Shown here in pieces: positions 8,501-15,515 of a DNA stretch of 34,964 nt. The notes below the pieces were generated by a model, which did no database searches, was not told the DNA's origin, and saw only the letters and a list, made by a program, of their open reading frames with translations. Each line of letters opens with the position of its first letter. Position 1 is the stretch's first letter. The stretch covers positions 1 to 34,964 of the forward strand of contig NZ_JAKCLJ010000017.1 in assembly GCF_021412565.1 (NCBI RefSeq). The letters run 5' to 3'. Both the position numbers and the translations under genes were made by a program. The stretch comes from Shewanella sp. AS1 (GTDB lineage: Bacteria; Pseudomonadota; Gammaproteobacteria; Enterobacterales; Shewanellaceae).

Positions 8501-9085
8501 CGCCTAGAGCAGACCCGGGATATTCCGGGTCTGGGGCTGGGGCTCGCCATCTGCGATCGCATCGCTAAGCTGCTGGGGGTGACAATTTCACTGCATTCAG
8601 AGGTGGGCAAGGGCACTTGTTTCAGCGTCGAGGTGCCGCGTATTCATGGGCTGGCGAGACAGACCAATGTGGTGAAATTGCCTGTCGATGAGGAGCTGGA
8701 GCAATCTGCGCTCAATATCCGCGTGCTTGTGATAGACAACGATGAGCTGATGCTCAAAGCCATCTCATCTTTGCTCAGTGACTGGGGCTGTGAGGTACTT
8801 GCGGCGAGGGATGAGCAGAGTGCTGCGCGGCTGCTTGAGGATGGCCTGGCGCCCAAATTGATCATCGCCGATTATCATCTCGATGACGATCATAATGGTG
8901 TCGCCTTAGTGCAATCTCTACTGAGCCAGGCGGCCTGTTTTGCTAAGGCTAAGCCCATGTGTATTATCTGCTCGGCCGATCCCTCAGAGCGGGTGCGGCA
9001 GCATACCAGTAATGCCAAGTTTAATTTTGTGCGCAAGCCGCTCAAAGGGATCTCGCTAAAGCGTCTGGTGAAGCAGCTGGCCTAA
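5597..9085 (+). CDS. Hybrid sensor histidine kinase with N-terminal sodium/solute-symporter (SLC5-like) domain, CrbS-type
   Basis: Membrane sensor kinase of 1162 aa. Residues 1 to about 500 form many membrane helices with features of the sodium:solute symporter family. A cytoplasmic STAC-like linker follows (about 515-620), then a PAS domain (about 629-720, ENIEQGISVVD), a coiled coil and a HisKA domain with phospho-acceptor His785 (ASHDLMQPFNAL). The HATPase domain has Asn899, DNGPGIP from Asp950 and GLGLGLAI from Gly978. A C-terminal receiver starts near 1042 with phospho-acceptor Asp1092 (IADYHLD). This order matches CrbS of Vibrio, which with CrbR controls acetate use. The start is a TTG preceded by GAGG seven bases away; no better start is seen. 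It converges on the response-regulator gene (17-bp gap), its likely partner. The ligand in this locus may be 3-hydroxybutyrate, acetoacetate or acetate (inference). Confidence 0.9.
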   Translation: MLAWLSVDTWLITFISIAYLAVLFVVAQWGQNQHLSRWRHRPWIYSLSLGVCCTTWAFYGTVGQAATTGAWLAPIYIGSVLCFVFAWPLLLRSLEIIKSQNLTSIADFIACRYDRSQKIAASVAIISMLGTIPYIALQLRAISTSFDLVTGTYQSGISTAFVVTIVLILFSILFGTRQLAANKHNPGLVLSIAFSSIVKLFALTVVGIFATFYVFDGFSDLLAQSQSLPKVEHSGSLYLTLSQVLLGAITIYALPQEFHMMMIENHHKKELKLARWLVPAYLLLINVFVLPIALAGQLTFPGGSVDADTYVLTLPLFYQQAWLGVLVYIGGLAAATAMVIVAAIVLSTMISTEVITPLLLRFPRFGTQQTPQLAGVLLNLRRVSIAVILLSAFGFERYIDQQNHLASIGLLSFVLLSQFAPAAVGALYWRRATTQGAFIGMLAGSLVWLYTLLLPSTFPYADWVISGPLGLTWLTPTALFGLSGLDIISHGVFYSLAVNVGCFVLISLMRQNSVGEMLQADLFVNSKQVLLERDLSVEDLASLLQRFINKEEADALLARARETGPQASLDKLVEHTRLKLSGVLGSASTRMVMKAVSRSQVPLEDVVSIVDEASQIFEFNRELLQSGVENIEQGISVVDADMRLVAWNRRYIELLDYPAGFVKAGIPIEKLLRYNIGRGIIVGNEDHELVEKRLAHMRSGSAHHFQRTMLDGRVLEIRGQAMPGGGFVSTFSDITDHIEAEKALQLANETLEKRVESRTQELAKAKAEAEAANSSKTRFLAAASHDLMQPFNALTLFTDMLKQRANTAEVKDLAVHIEDSLNVVESLLSDLVEISRLDGHSQKTEVGQFAIDEILSTLVNEFKALSSSQAIDFSYQTSSCFVKSDQRLLRRIIQNFLSNAFYYSPAGESKAQYRSRANAIGQLEADSRFVPQVLLGVRRRKDSVVIQVWDNGPGIPQDKQQAIFGEFERLEQTRDIPGLGLGLAICDRIAKLLGVTISLHSEVGKGTCFSVEVPRIHGLARQTNVVKLPVDEELEQSALNIRVLVIDNDELMLKAISSLLSDWGCEVLAARDEQSAARLLEDGLAPKLIIADYHLDDDHNGVALVQSLLSQAACFAKAKPMCIICSADPSERVRQHTSNAKFNFVRKPLKGISLKRLVKQLA

Positions 9086-9097
9086 TGGTGAAGAGCG

Positions 9098-9118
9098 GGA
9101 GATCAGGCGCTGATCTCC
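9098..9118. terminator. Possible bidirectional terminator between the kinase and regulator genes
   Basis: A perfect 9-bp stem (GGAGATCAG / CTGATCTCC) with loop GCG sits in the 17-bp gap and extends into the last codons of the convergent regulator gene, including its stop codon at 9103-9105. The T-tract is short (TGTTT) on the forward strand, so termination efficiency is uncertain. Confidence 0.45.
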
Positions 9119-9774
9119 TGTTTATCATTGGAAGTGATCATGAGCTGCTGAAACACCAGCCCTGCCTGAGTCCGGTTGTAGACCTCAAGTTTGACTAAAA
9201 TCGCCGACACATGTTTCTTTACCGTGGTCTCTTTGATATTGAGATCATAGGCTATCTGTTTGTTTAAACGGCCATTGGCTATGCTGGCCAGCACAGTATA
9301 TTGCTGCGGTGTCAGCTGGGCGAGCTGCTTGGCTAAGCGTTGATGTTCGGCGGCGGTCTGCTGATCTACGCTGATATCTGTGTGCTGAGGCAGCCAGACT
9401 TCGCCATCGAGAACGGTTTCTATGGCCGAGCTTATCTCGCTGAGATTGGCGGACTTGGGGATAAAGGCGCTGGCGCCTAAGTTAATCGCCTTGCGTATGA
9501 TCTCGGGTTGATCGTCCGATGACACCATGATCACCACAATATCGGGAAAATGATTCTGCAGCAGGGTTAACCCTGTAAAACCGTCATTGCCTGGCATGTG
9601 CAGATCGAGGAACACAATTTCAATGGATGGGTTCTGTTCAATCAGGGTAATTAAATCTGAGAAGTTTTCTGCTTCTAATATATCAGTGCTATTAAAATTT
9701 TTAATTACCGCCTGAGTCAATGCCGTTCTAAATAATGGATGGTCATCGGCAATAGCCACTTTTATGTTAGACAT
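9103..9774 (-). CDS. LuxR/NarL-family response regulator, CrbR-type
   Basis: Two-domain response regulator of 223 aa. The N-terminal receiver has the acidic pair in AIADDHPLFR and phospho-acceptor Asp57 (IVFLDLHMPG). The C-terminal LuxR-type helix-turn-helix begins at LTPQQYTVLASIANGRLNKQIAYDL and includes KETTVKKHVSAIL. An ATG at 9786 is in frame, but GGAG lies six bases before the ATG at 9774, so the shorter form is chosen. It is the probable DNA-binding output of the convergent symporter-kinase, by analogy with CrbS/CrbR. Likely targets are the divergent promoters of this locus. It follows the TonB-receptor gene on the same strand but behind a terminator, so it probably has its own promoter in the AT-rich gap 9775-9909. 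Confidence 0.9.
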   Translation of the reverse strand: MSNIKVAIADDHPLFRTALTQAVIKNFNSTDILEAENFSDLITLIEQNPSIEIVFLDLHMPGNDGFTGLTLLQNHFPDIVVIMVSSDDQPEIIRKAINLGASAFIPKSANLSEISSAIETVLDGEVWLPQHTDISVDQQTAAEHQRLAKQLAQLTPQQYTVLASIANGRLNKQIAYDLNIKETTVKKHVSAILVKLEVYNRTQAGLVFQQLMITSNDKQEISA

Positions 9775-9909
9775 TATCAGCTCCATTTAAATAGTCTGCT
9801 ACCAGTGTAAGCTTATTAAAAATTAATTCCATAAGATATCTGTTTTGAGTGTGGATTTAAAATAAAAATCATTAAATAAAAAGTTTTTAAACCAAATGTC
9901 TTCAAATAA

Positions 9910-9944
9910 AAAGCCAGCTCAATAATTAAGCTGGCTTTCGTTTT
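9910..9944. terminator. Rho-independent terminator after the TonB-dependent receptor gene
   Basis: The 10-bp stem AAAGCCAGCT / AGCTGGCTTT with a 9-nt loop lies at 9910-9938. It is T-rich on the reverse strand (TTTTTATTTG) and also followed by CGTTTTTT on the forward strand. It separates the receptor gene from the downstream response-regulator gene. Confidence 0.85.
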
Positions 9945-9966
9945 TTCTCTATTTAATCGCTATCAA

Positions 9967-12246
9967 TTAAAAGGTATAGCCCAGTGTCAGCGAGATGGTT
10001 TCTGGGTCGCCGTAATAACCGATCAGGGTATTATCACCACCTAGGCCAGGAATATAGCCGCCGCTACCGTCTGGAGTCACGAAGGCGTAGTTACCTACTA
10101 GGTACTCTTCGTCAGTGACGTTTTTCCAGTGCAGACCCGCGTTCCAGTGACCATCGTTGCTGTACCAGTTCAGGCTCAGGTTCAGCAGGCCATAGCCATC
10201 CTGGCTAAGCAGGTTGTCCACCACCGCGAGATCATAATCACCGCGGTAGTAGTAGTTACCATTGGCAACGAAGCTACCGATATCTGTATCTAAGGTGTAG
10301 TTGAAGCCGACATTGGCCGTGGTATCCGGCGTATTGGTAATGGTATAGGTATCGCTGATATCTGTCTTATTACCGCTGGCGTCATAGGAGATCACCTCTT
10401 CAAATGAGGCGTCGATCAAACCTAGGCTGGCAAACAGGTTGAGCGAATCTGTGGCGGCAAACTCGACATCCAGTTCCAAACCGCTGGCGGTTGAGGTACC
10501 GATATTACCTAGACGCTGGTTAAGATCGGCGGCATCGGCACCTGGCAGCACTGCCACAAACTGTCTGTCTTTGTGGTTAAGGTAGAAGGCGGTGGCGTTA
10601 ACTCGTAGATTATCGTTCCACTCACTCTTGATACCTAATTCAAAAGAATCAACCACTTCTGGATCTACTGCTGGCTCTGGGCCTGTTGCTCTAGGGTTGA
10701 AGGTACCTGATTTAAAGCCCTGAGAGTAGCTGGTAAACAGCATCATATCTTCGGTTAACTGGTACTCTAAGCCGACACGTGGCGTTAGGCGTGACCAGGT
10801 CTCTTCATCATCCAGTACGGTTGGGATGCTGGCGCTGATCAGGTTTTCGTCGCGAACAAAGCCTGGATACCAATCGGTTTCTGGGTAGATGCTATCGAAG
10901 ATGACGCCATTGTTGACTGTCGCTTCTTTGGTTTCGCGGGTGTAACGTGCACCCAGTGTCAGTGACAGCTTTTCGGTAATGTCGTAAGAACCCTGAGCGT
11001 AAGCAGCATAGCTTTCGCTGTTGTTACAACCGCTGACTTCACGGGTCAGACCACCCAGAGACTTAAATGCCTCTTCGAGGATGGCATCGAACACCCCGCA
11101 AGAGTCGCCCTTGAAGTAGTAGACACCACTGACCAAGGTCAGATCGTCACCGACATAGTTCAGTTGGAACTCCTGACTTATCTGCTCATCTTCATAGATG
11201 GCGGGCACGTCGAAGATACGCAGGCTAGTGTTATCGAAATCGATATTGGTGGGCGAGTAGCTTTCGCGTGATGCGCTCACTGATTTTACTGTCCAGTTGT
11301 CATTGATATTGTATTCGGCGGTTAAGCTCCAGCCTTCTGTCTCTACCTTGTTCCAGGTTGGCATACTGGTGTAAGAGTCATATTTGCTGTCAGGTACTGG
11401 GGCATTGGTCAGCAAGCTTGGCAGGATACGGTAACCACCCTTGGCATTGGATTCATCTTCTGTCTTGTCATAGGCGAGACGGAAAAACAGATCGTCTGTC
11501 GGCGTGTATTCGAGGCTGATACGACCGGCTAACACATCCTTGTTGTAGTTTTCCTTATCCTGACCTGGCAGTGCAGAGGTGAGGAACTCACCATAGCCAT
11601 CGCGGTTGAGGCTGGCAACGGCAAAGCCGACATAAAGCTGATCGCTGATAATGGGATACTGACCCGCTATTTTGAGATCTTTTTGGGCGTAGCTACCGAC
11701 TGTGCCCTGGATGCTGAGTTCGGCATCGCCTGTCATCTTCTTGGTGACATATTTTATCGCACCGCCTATGGTGTTTTTCCCATAGAGGGTACCCTGAGGG
11801 CCACGCAGTACTTCGACGCGCTGCACATCCAGAATATCCAGTACCGCACCTTGTGGGCGGGCAACATAGACGTCATCGATATAGATACCTACGCCAGGAT
11901 CGTAACCCCAGAGCGGATCTTCCTGGCCCACACCGCGAATAAAGGCGGTAAGGGTGGAGTTGGTGCCGCGGCTGGTTTGCAGCGTAGTGTTAGGGGAGAA
12001 CTGTTGTACTTCAGTCATCACACTAATACCGCTGTTATTCAGGTCATCGCTGCTGATAGAGGTCACAGCCACGGGCACATTTTGCAGACTCTCGGCTGTT
12101 TTACGTGCTGTGACTTCGATGCGTTCCAGACCGGCTAGTTTCTGGCCTTCGGTGTTGTTTTCTTCCGCTGCAAACGCCTGTGGCGTTAAAAGTGCTGAGG
12201 AGACAGCCAAAGCGATGCAACTGAGTTTTATTTGTTTGTGATTCAT
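9967..12246 (-). CDS. TonB-dependent outer-membrane receptor (candidate 3HB-oligomer importer)
   Basis: Outer-membrane beta-barrel of 759 aa. A signal peptide of about 26 residues ends at PQAFA. A TonB-box-like stretch IEVTARK follows at about 43-49, then the plug with NVPVAVTSISSDDL and VEVLRGPQGTLYGKNTIGGAIKYVTK. The barrel ends in the terminal phenylalanine of ITLGYTF-type signatures (here LTLGYTF). No N-terminal signalling extension is present, so it is not a FecA-type transducer. It lies downstream of the depolymerase-type esterase gene on the same strand with a 172-bp gap holding its own candidate control elements. Many TonB receptors of marine gammaproteobacteria import oligomers rather than iron. 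Neighbours suggest 3HB oligomers, which is inference; siderophore or vitamin uptake is not supported by any adjacent gene. Confidence 0.92.
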   Translation of the reverse strand: MNHKQIKLSCIALAVSSALLTPQAFAAEENNTEGQKLAGLERIEVTARKTAESLQNVPVAVTSISSDDLNNSGISVMTEVQQFSPNTTLQTSRGTNSTLTAFIRGVGQEDPLWGYDPGVGIYIDDVYVARPQGAVLDILDVQRVEVLRGPQGTLYGKNTIGGAIKYVTKKMTGDAELSIQGTVGSYAQKDLKIAGQYPIISDQLYVGFAVASLNRDGYGEFLTSALPGQDKENYNKDVLAGRISLEYTPTDDLFFRLAYDKTEDESNAKGGYRILPSLLTNAPVPDSKYDSYTSMPTWNKVETEGWSLTAEYNINDNWTVKSVSASRESYSPTNIDFDNTSLRIFDVPAIYEDEQISQEFQLNYVGDDLTLVSGVYYFKGDSCGVFDAILEEAFKSLGGLTREVSGCNNSESYAAYAQGSYDITEKLSLTLGARYTRETKEATVNNGVIFDSIYPETDWYPGFVRDENLISASIPTVLDDEETWSRLTPRVGLEYQLTEDMMLFTSYSQGFKSGTFNPRATGPEPAVDPEVVDSFELGIKSEWNDNLRVNATAFYLNHKDRQFVAVLPGADAADLNQRLGNIGTSTASGLELDVEFAATDSLNLFASLGLIDASFEEVISYDASGNKTDISDTYTITNTPDTTANVGFNYTLDTDIGSFVANGNYYYRGDYDLAVVDNLLSQDGYGLLNLSLNWYSNDGHWNAGLHWKNVTDEEYLVGNYAFVTPDGSGGYIPGLGGDNTLIGYYGDPETISLTLGYTF

Positions 12247-12261
12247 AACAGGTTCCCTGTT
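12247..12261 (-). promoter_or_regulatory. Ribosome-binding site inside a hairpin, immediately before the TonB-receptor start codon
   Basis: In the message, AACAGG-GAA-CCTGTT forms a perfect 6-bp stem with a 3-nt loop directly against the ATG. The Shine-Dalgarno sequence AGGGA lies partly in the stem and partly in the loop. This could limit translation or be an operator; a chance origin is possible. Confidence 0.4.
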
Positions 12262-12315
12262 GTAGTATTTATTTTAAGGTTAATTTTTTACTACTACTTA
12301 TTGTTCACATTGACT

Positions 12316-12354
12316 CTATAGTAACTTTAACAAATATGAATCGGTACTATAGTA
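12316..12354. promoter_or_regulatory. Direct repeat CTATAGTA spaced 31 bp, upstream of the TonB-receptor gene
   Basis: CTATAGTA occurs at 12316-12323 and 12347-12354, start to start 31 bp or about three helical turns. The second copy lies within the 10-bp palindrome TACTATAGTA. The pair lies 70-110 bp upstream of the receptor start, a typical activator or repressor position. Binding by the locus response regulator is a guess. Confidence 0.3.
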
Positions 12355-12418
12355 GTATGTGTTATTTAAATCCGTGTTTTTAATGCTGTTTATCTATTCG
12401 TTTTTATTTTTTTTGGTG

Positions 12419-13423
12419 TTATAACTGCCACTTTTTAATAGTTTCAACCATGGTGCTTATCGGGCTGTTAATTAAAAAGTCTGTCTCGGTTCCACCATTT
12501 TTAATATCTTGGTTAACCGAAATACCATGATTCATATTATTTATTTCAACCAATAATATATCCGTTGAATTGACACTGTTCTTCCAGAGACTCTGCTGAT
12601 AACCCTGATGGGGTGTTTTAGTTTCTAAAGGCTCAGCCTGGGTTAATTCGGCCCAATATTGTGCCAGTCTCTGGGAGTTTACTGGATTGACCACAGTATC
12701 CTTGAGCCCAGTCCAGATGATGAGCGAGGGCCAGCCCTGGCGTTTGGGGTGCAGACGTTTGGCATAATCGACCAGCTCATGATTAGTCTCTGCCGGCCCA
12801 GACTTCATGCAGGAGATGGCTTTGGTCAGGTTATCGGCGCAGGGATAGGTCAGGCCCGCGATTATGGCACCTGCCTCAAATTGATCCGGGTAGTTGATCA
12901 GCAGGGCGCTGGCCATGGCACCACCGGCCGAGAGGCCAATCAGGTAAACCTGTCTGGCCTGAAGTTGCTCCTGGGTCTTGGCTATCATGTTTTTGATAGA
13001 GAGCATCTCGCCGCTATCTTGCTGGGTATCCTGATTTGAAAACCAGTTAAAACAAGCTTTTACATTATTCTCATAGCTCTGCTGCGGTACCAGTACGGCA
13101 AAGTGATGGCTCGATGCTAGGGCGGTGAGACCACTCTTGTCAGCCAGAGTCACGCCCTCCTGAACACAACCGTGCAGCAGTACGACCAGGGCGCGGTTAT
13201 CATATTTTTCCGGTACAAAATAACGGGCCGTCAGCTCACCTGGGTTGTCGCCAAAATCTGTCAGTGCCTGATAGGCTTGATTTGGCGCTTCAGCTTGAGG
13301 CTCTATATTGGTATTCGCATGACTTGGGCTGGCGATCAGAATAAGCAGACTGGTCAGCAGCCACAGGCCGAGAAGCCAGGCAGAGGTCAGTTTTCTGCTT
13401 CTGTGGTAAAAAAGCTTATGCAT
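12419..13423 (-). CDS. Secreted PHB-depolymerase-family esterase (extracellular catalytic domain type 1-like)
   Basis: Esterase of 334 aa in the polyhydroxybutyrate depolymerase/LpqC family. An N-terminal signal peptide (hydrophobic 16-31) is probably cleaved after SHA36. Motifs: HGC at 84-86 (oxyanion region), lipase box GLSAGG with nucleophile Ser165, probable Asp242 (WTGLKDTVV) and His299 (NNMNHGIS). There is no linker or C-terminal substrate-binding domain such as the ones that anchor classical secreted depolymerases to polymer granules. It may therefore act on soluble oligomers or in the periplasm. It lies just upstream of the TonB-receptor gene and shares its strand. A feruloyl or acetyl-xylan esterase is the main alternative within the wider family, but the 3-hydroxybutyrate genes nearby favour PHB or 3HB oligomers. 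Confidence 0.85.
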   Translation of the reverse strand: MHKLFYHRSRKLTSAWLLGLWLLTSLLILIASPSHANTNIEPQAEAPNQAYQALTDFGDNPGELTARYFVPEKYDNRALVVLLHGCVQEGVTLADKSGLTALASSHHFAVLVPQQSYENNVKACFNWFSNQDTQQDSGEMLSIKNMIAKTQEQLQARQVYLIGLSAGGAMASALLINYPDQFEAGAIIAGLTYPCADNLTKAISCMKSGPAETNHELVDYAKRLHPKRQGWPSLIIWTGLKDTVVNPVNSQRLAQYWAELTQAEPLETKTPHQGYQQSLWKNSVNSTDILLVEINNMNHGISVNQDIKNGGTETDFLINSPISTMVETIKKWQL

Positions 13424-13586
13424 GGTTCACTCTTTCAAATGGGTCATAGTGTGAACTTGCGAGAATTTACCCTTAGCAGCAATAGCACTTTAGGCCCATA
13501 ACTAAGCCATTGATTTTATTTGATCTGACTATCAGTCAGTTGAATCTAACCGCAGGACGGCAAGGATTAGATGTTAGTGTGAGGGG

Positions 13587-14771
13587 TTAAGCGTCACGGG
13601 CAAGCCCCTTGGTGACAGTGCGTATCACCCTTTGAGTCTTGCGGTTGGGGAGCGGCTCAGGCGCCTCCGCCTGCTGTTTTTGCTGTTGCACAAGAGCCCA
13701 GTCGATATGCTCGGCGACTAAGGCATCGACCTGTTCGCGCCTGGCTTTCAGGGCGGTTACTATCTCATCGGAATAGGGGGCGTTGCCTAGTGCCACGGCG
13801 ATATTTCTCAGCCAGCGTTGATAACCTATGCGGCGAATGGCGCTGCCCTGGGTAAGCTCGAGAAACTCAGTTTCACTCCAAGCAAACAGCTCCAGCAGTT
13901 TTGGCTGCTTGAGTGAGTCGCGGATATGAAAATCGCTTTCCTGGGTCAGGGGCGCCTGACTATTTACCGGGCAGACCAGCTGACAGTCATCGCAGCCATA
14001 GATGCGGTTGCCTATAGCGCCGCGCAGCTCGACCGGGATGGCGCCTTGAAGTTCTATGGTGAGATAGGAGATACATTTGCTGCCATCGACCACATAGGGC
14101 TCGACTATGGCGCCTGTGGGGCAGGACTTGATGCAGGCCACGCAGCTGCCGCACTCCTCGGTCACGGGAATATCCACGGGCAGTGGCAGGTCAATCAGCA
14201 GTTCGCCGATAAAGAACCAGCTGCCCGCTTCACGGCTGAGCAGCAGGCTGTGTTTGCCTGTCCAGCCAATGCCAGCCTTGTCGGCCAGGGGGCGCTCAAG
14301 TACGGGTGCTGAATCCACAAAGGGGCGAAAGTTGGGTTTATCAAGCCCCAGGGATTCGAGTTCGGCTTCAATCTGCTGACCGAGATTTTTGAGTCGATTA
14401 CGCATCAATTTATGGTAATCACGGCCGCTGGCATAGCGTGAGATATAGGCTAAATTGGGATCCCTTAAGTGGGTGGCAAATTCGGCCTGGGGCGGCAGGT
14501 AATCCATTCTGGCGGCGATCACCCTCAGGGTTCCCGGATGCAGCTCCTGTGGCCGAGCGCGCATCATGCCGTGGCTGGCCATATAGTTCATCTCGCCGTG
14601 ATAGCCTTTATCCAGCCAGGCCTGCAGCCTGGGCTCTTCTTGGGTTAGATCGGTATCGCAGATGCCTATTTGGGCAAATCCCAGCGCCTTGCCCCACTGT
14701 TTTATGTTCACGGCGAGTTGCTGTAGTGCGGCGGCGCTTAATTGAGGTGAGGCTTTGGATCGGGTCATCAT
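13587..14771 (-). CDS. queG: Epoxyqueuosine reductase QueG
   Basis: Cobalamin-dependent iron-sulfur enzyme that reduces epoxyqueuosine to queuosine in tRNA, the last step of queuosine synthesis. In its 394 aa the catalytic Asp153 (FVDSAPVLER) and the conserved AGIGWTGKH stretch are visible. The two ferredoxin-like [4Fe-4S] clusters are at Cys207/210/213 with Cys217 (CGSCVACIKSCP), and Cys233 plus Cys260/263/267 (CDDCQLVCP). The family C-terminal HEAT-like extension is present (IRRIGYQRWLRNIAVALGN). The C-terminal tail, rich in Q and A, is poorly conserved. No clear Shine-Dalgarno sequence precedes the ATG at 14771, or the second ATG directly after it. The nnrD and tsaE genes often found next to queG are not here. 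Confidence 0.95.
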   Translation of the reverse strand: MMTRSKASPQLSAAALQQLAVNIKQWGKALGFAQIGICDTDLTQEEPRLQAWLDKGYHGEMNYMASHGMMRARPQELHPGTLRVIAARMDYLPPQAEFATHLRDPNLAYISRYASGRDYHKLMRNRLKNLGQQIEAELESLGLDKPNFRPFVDSAPVLERPLADKAGIGWTGKHSLLLSREAGSWFFIGELLIDLPLPVDIPVTEECGSCVACIKSCPTGAIVEPYVVDGSKCISYLTIELQGAIPVELRGAIGNRIYGCDDCQLVCPVNSQAPLTQESDFHIRDSLKQPKLLELFAWSETEFLELTQGSAIRRIGYQRWLRNIAVALGNAPYSDEIVTALKARREQVDALVAEHIDWALVQQQKQQAEAPEPLPNRKTQRVIRTVTKGLARDA

Positions 14772-14958
14772 GGGAAATTATAATCAAAAGGCTTTTCATA
14801 ATAGCAGCTATAGTAGAACAACTGAACCTTGTCCCTGATGGCTCAGAGCTCTTGCCATTTCAGTTGGAATTAACCCCCTCATCTGCCACAACTTTTGCTT
14901 TTACGCTTCAGTGCGGGTATAACGTCTGCGGCCGTTTGCCCTGACAATGGAGTGTAAA

Positions 14959-15483
14959 GTGAAAAGATTATTGCCTGTACTGCTGCTTTTGATGACCCAT
15001 TTTGCTCACGCCGATACTAGACTGGAAAAGTCGGGCGATCTGCTGCATCTGCTGATCCCTGCCAGCGCATTTGGCGCCACTCTCATGGTGGAAGAGGATT
15101 ATCAGGGAAGCTGGCAACTGATCCAGAGCGGTGTGGTCTCTCGCCTGGTTGTCGAAGGATTGAAATACGGTATCGATAAACAGCGTCCGGATGGCTCAGA
15201 TTCAGACTCTTTCCCTTCAGGTCATGCTGCCGATACCTTTGCCGCTGCAACCTTTGTGCAGCAGCGATATGGCTGGAAGTGGGCAATTCCCGCCTATATA
15301 GGGGCGACTTATGTGAGTTATACCCGAGTCGCCAGCGATAAGCATTATGTTGAAGATGTGCTGGCGGGGGCGGCTATCGGTATCTTGTCTGGTCTCTATT
15401 TTACCGAGCCTTACAAGGGGATCACAGTAACCCCTATTGCCGGTGGTGGCAGTTACGGGATCGCCATCAGCGGACGGTTTTAG
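14959..15483 (+). CDS. PAP2-family phosphatase with signal peptide
   Basis: Small membrane or periplasmic phosphatase of the type 2 phosphatidic-acid-phosphatase family, about 174 aa. The three family motifs are present: KYGIDKQRP, then FPSGHAADTFAA, and TRVASDKHYVEDVLAG with the R-x5-H-x3-D pattern. An N-terminal hydrophobic segment (KRLLPVLLLLMTHFAHA) looks like a cleavable signal peptide ending at AHA. An ATG at 14947 is in frame, but GGAG stands six bases before the GTG at 14959, which is therefore chosen. Substrates may be lipid phosphates such as undecaprenyl pyrophosphate or phosphatidylglycerol phosphate; the sequence does not tell. Confidence 0.88.
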   Translation: MKRLLPVLLLLMTHFAHADTRLEKSGDLLHLLIPASAFGATLMVEEDYQGSWQLIQSGVVSRLVVEGLKYGIDKQRPDGSDSDSFPSGHAADTFAAATFVQQRYGWKWAIPAYIGATYVSYTRVASDKHYVEDVLAGAAIGILSGLYFTEPYKGITVTPIAGGGSYGIAISGRF

Positions 15484-15515
15484 TCTTCTTAATGTTAACA
15501 AACAGGTTTAATCAG

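Noticed and set aside
9967..12246. Siderophore receptor
   Set aside because: The receptor has no signalling domain and no iron-related neighbour or Fur-box-like sequence was seen; the 3-hydroxybutyrate context fits better.
13525..13539. Hairpin CTGACT-ATC-AGTCAG between the depolymerase and queG genes as a queG terminator
   Set aside because: The stem is only 6 bp and no T-tract follows on the reverse strand, so it does not meet the standard for a terminator.
14438..14944. 168-codon forward frame opposite the start of queG
   Set aside because: It overlaps the conserved N-terminal part of queG and its arginine-rich translation has no family resemblance.
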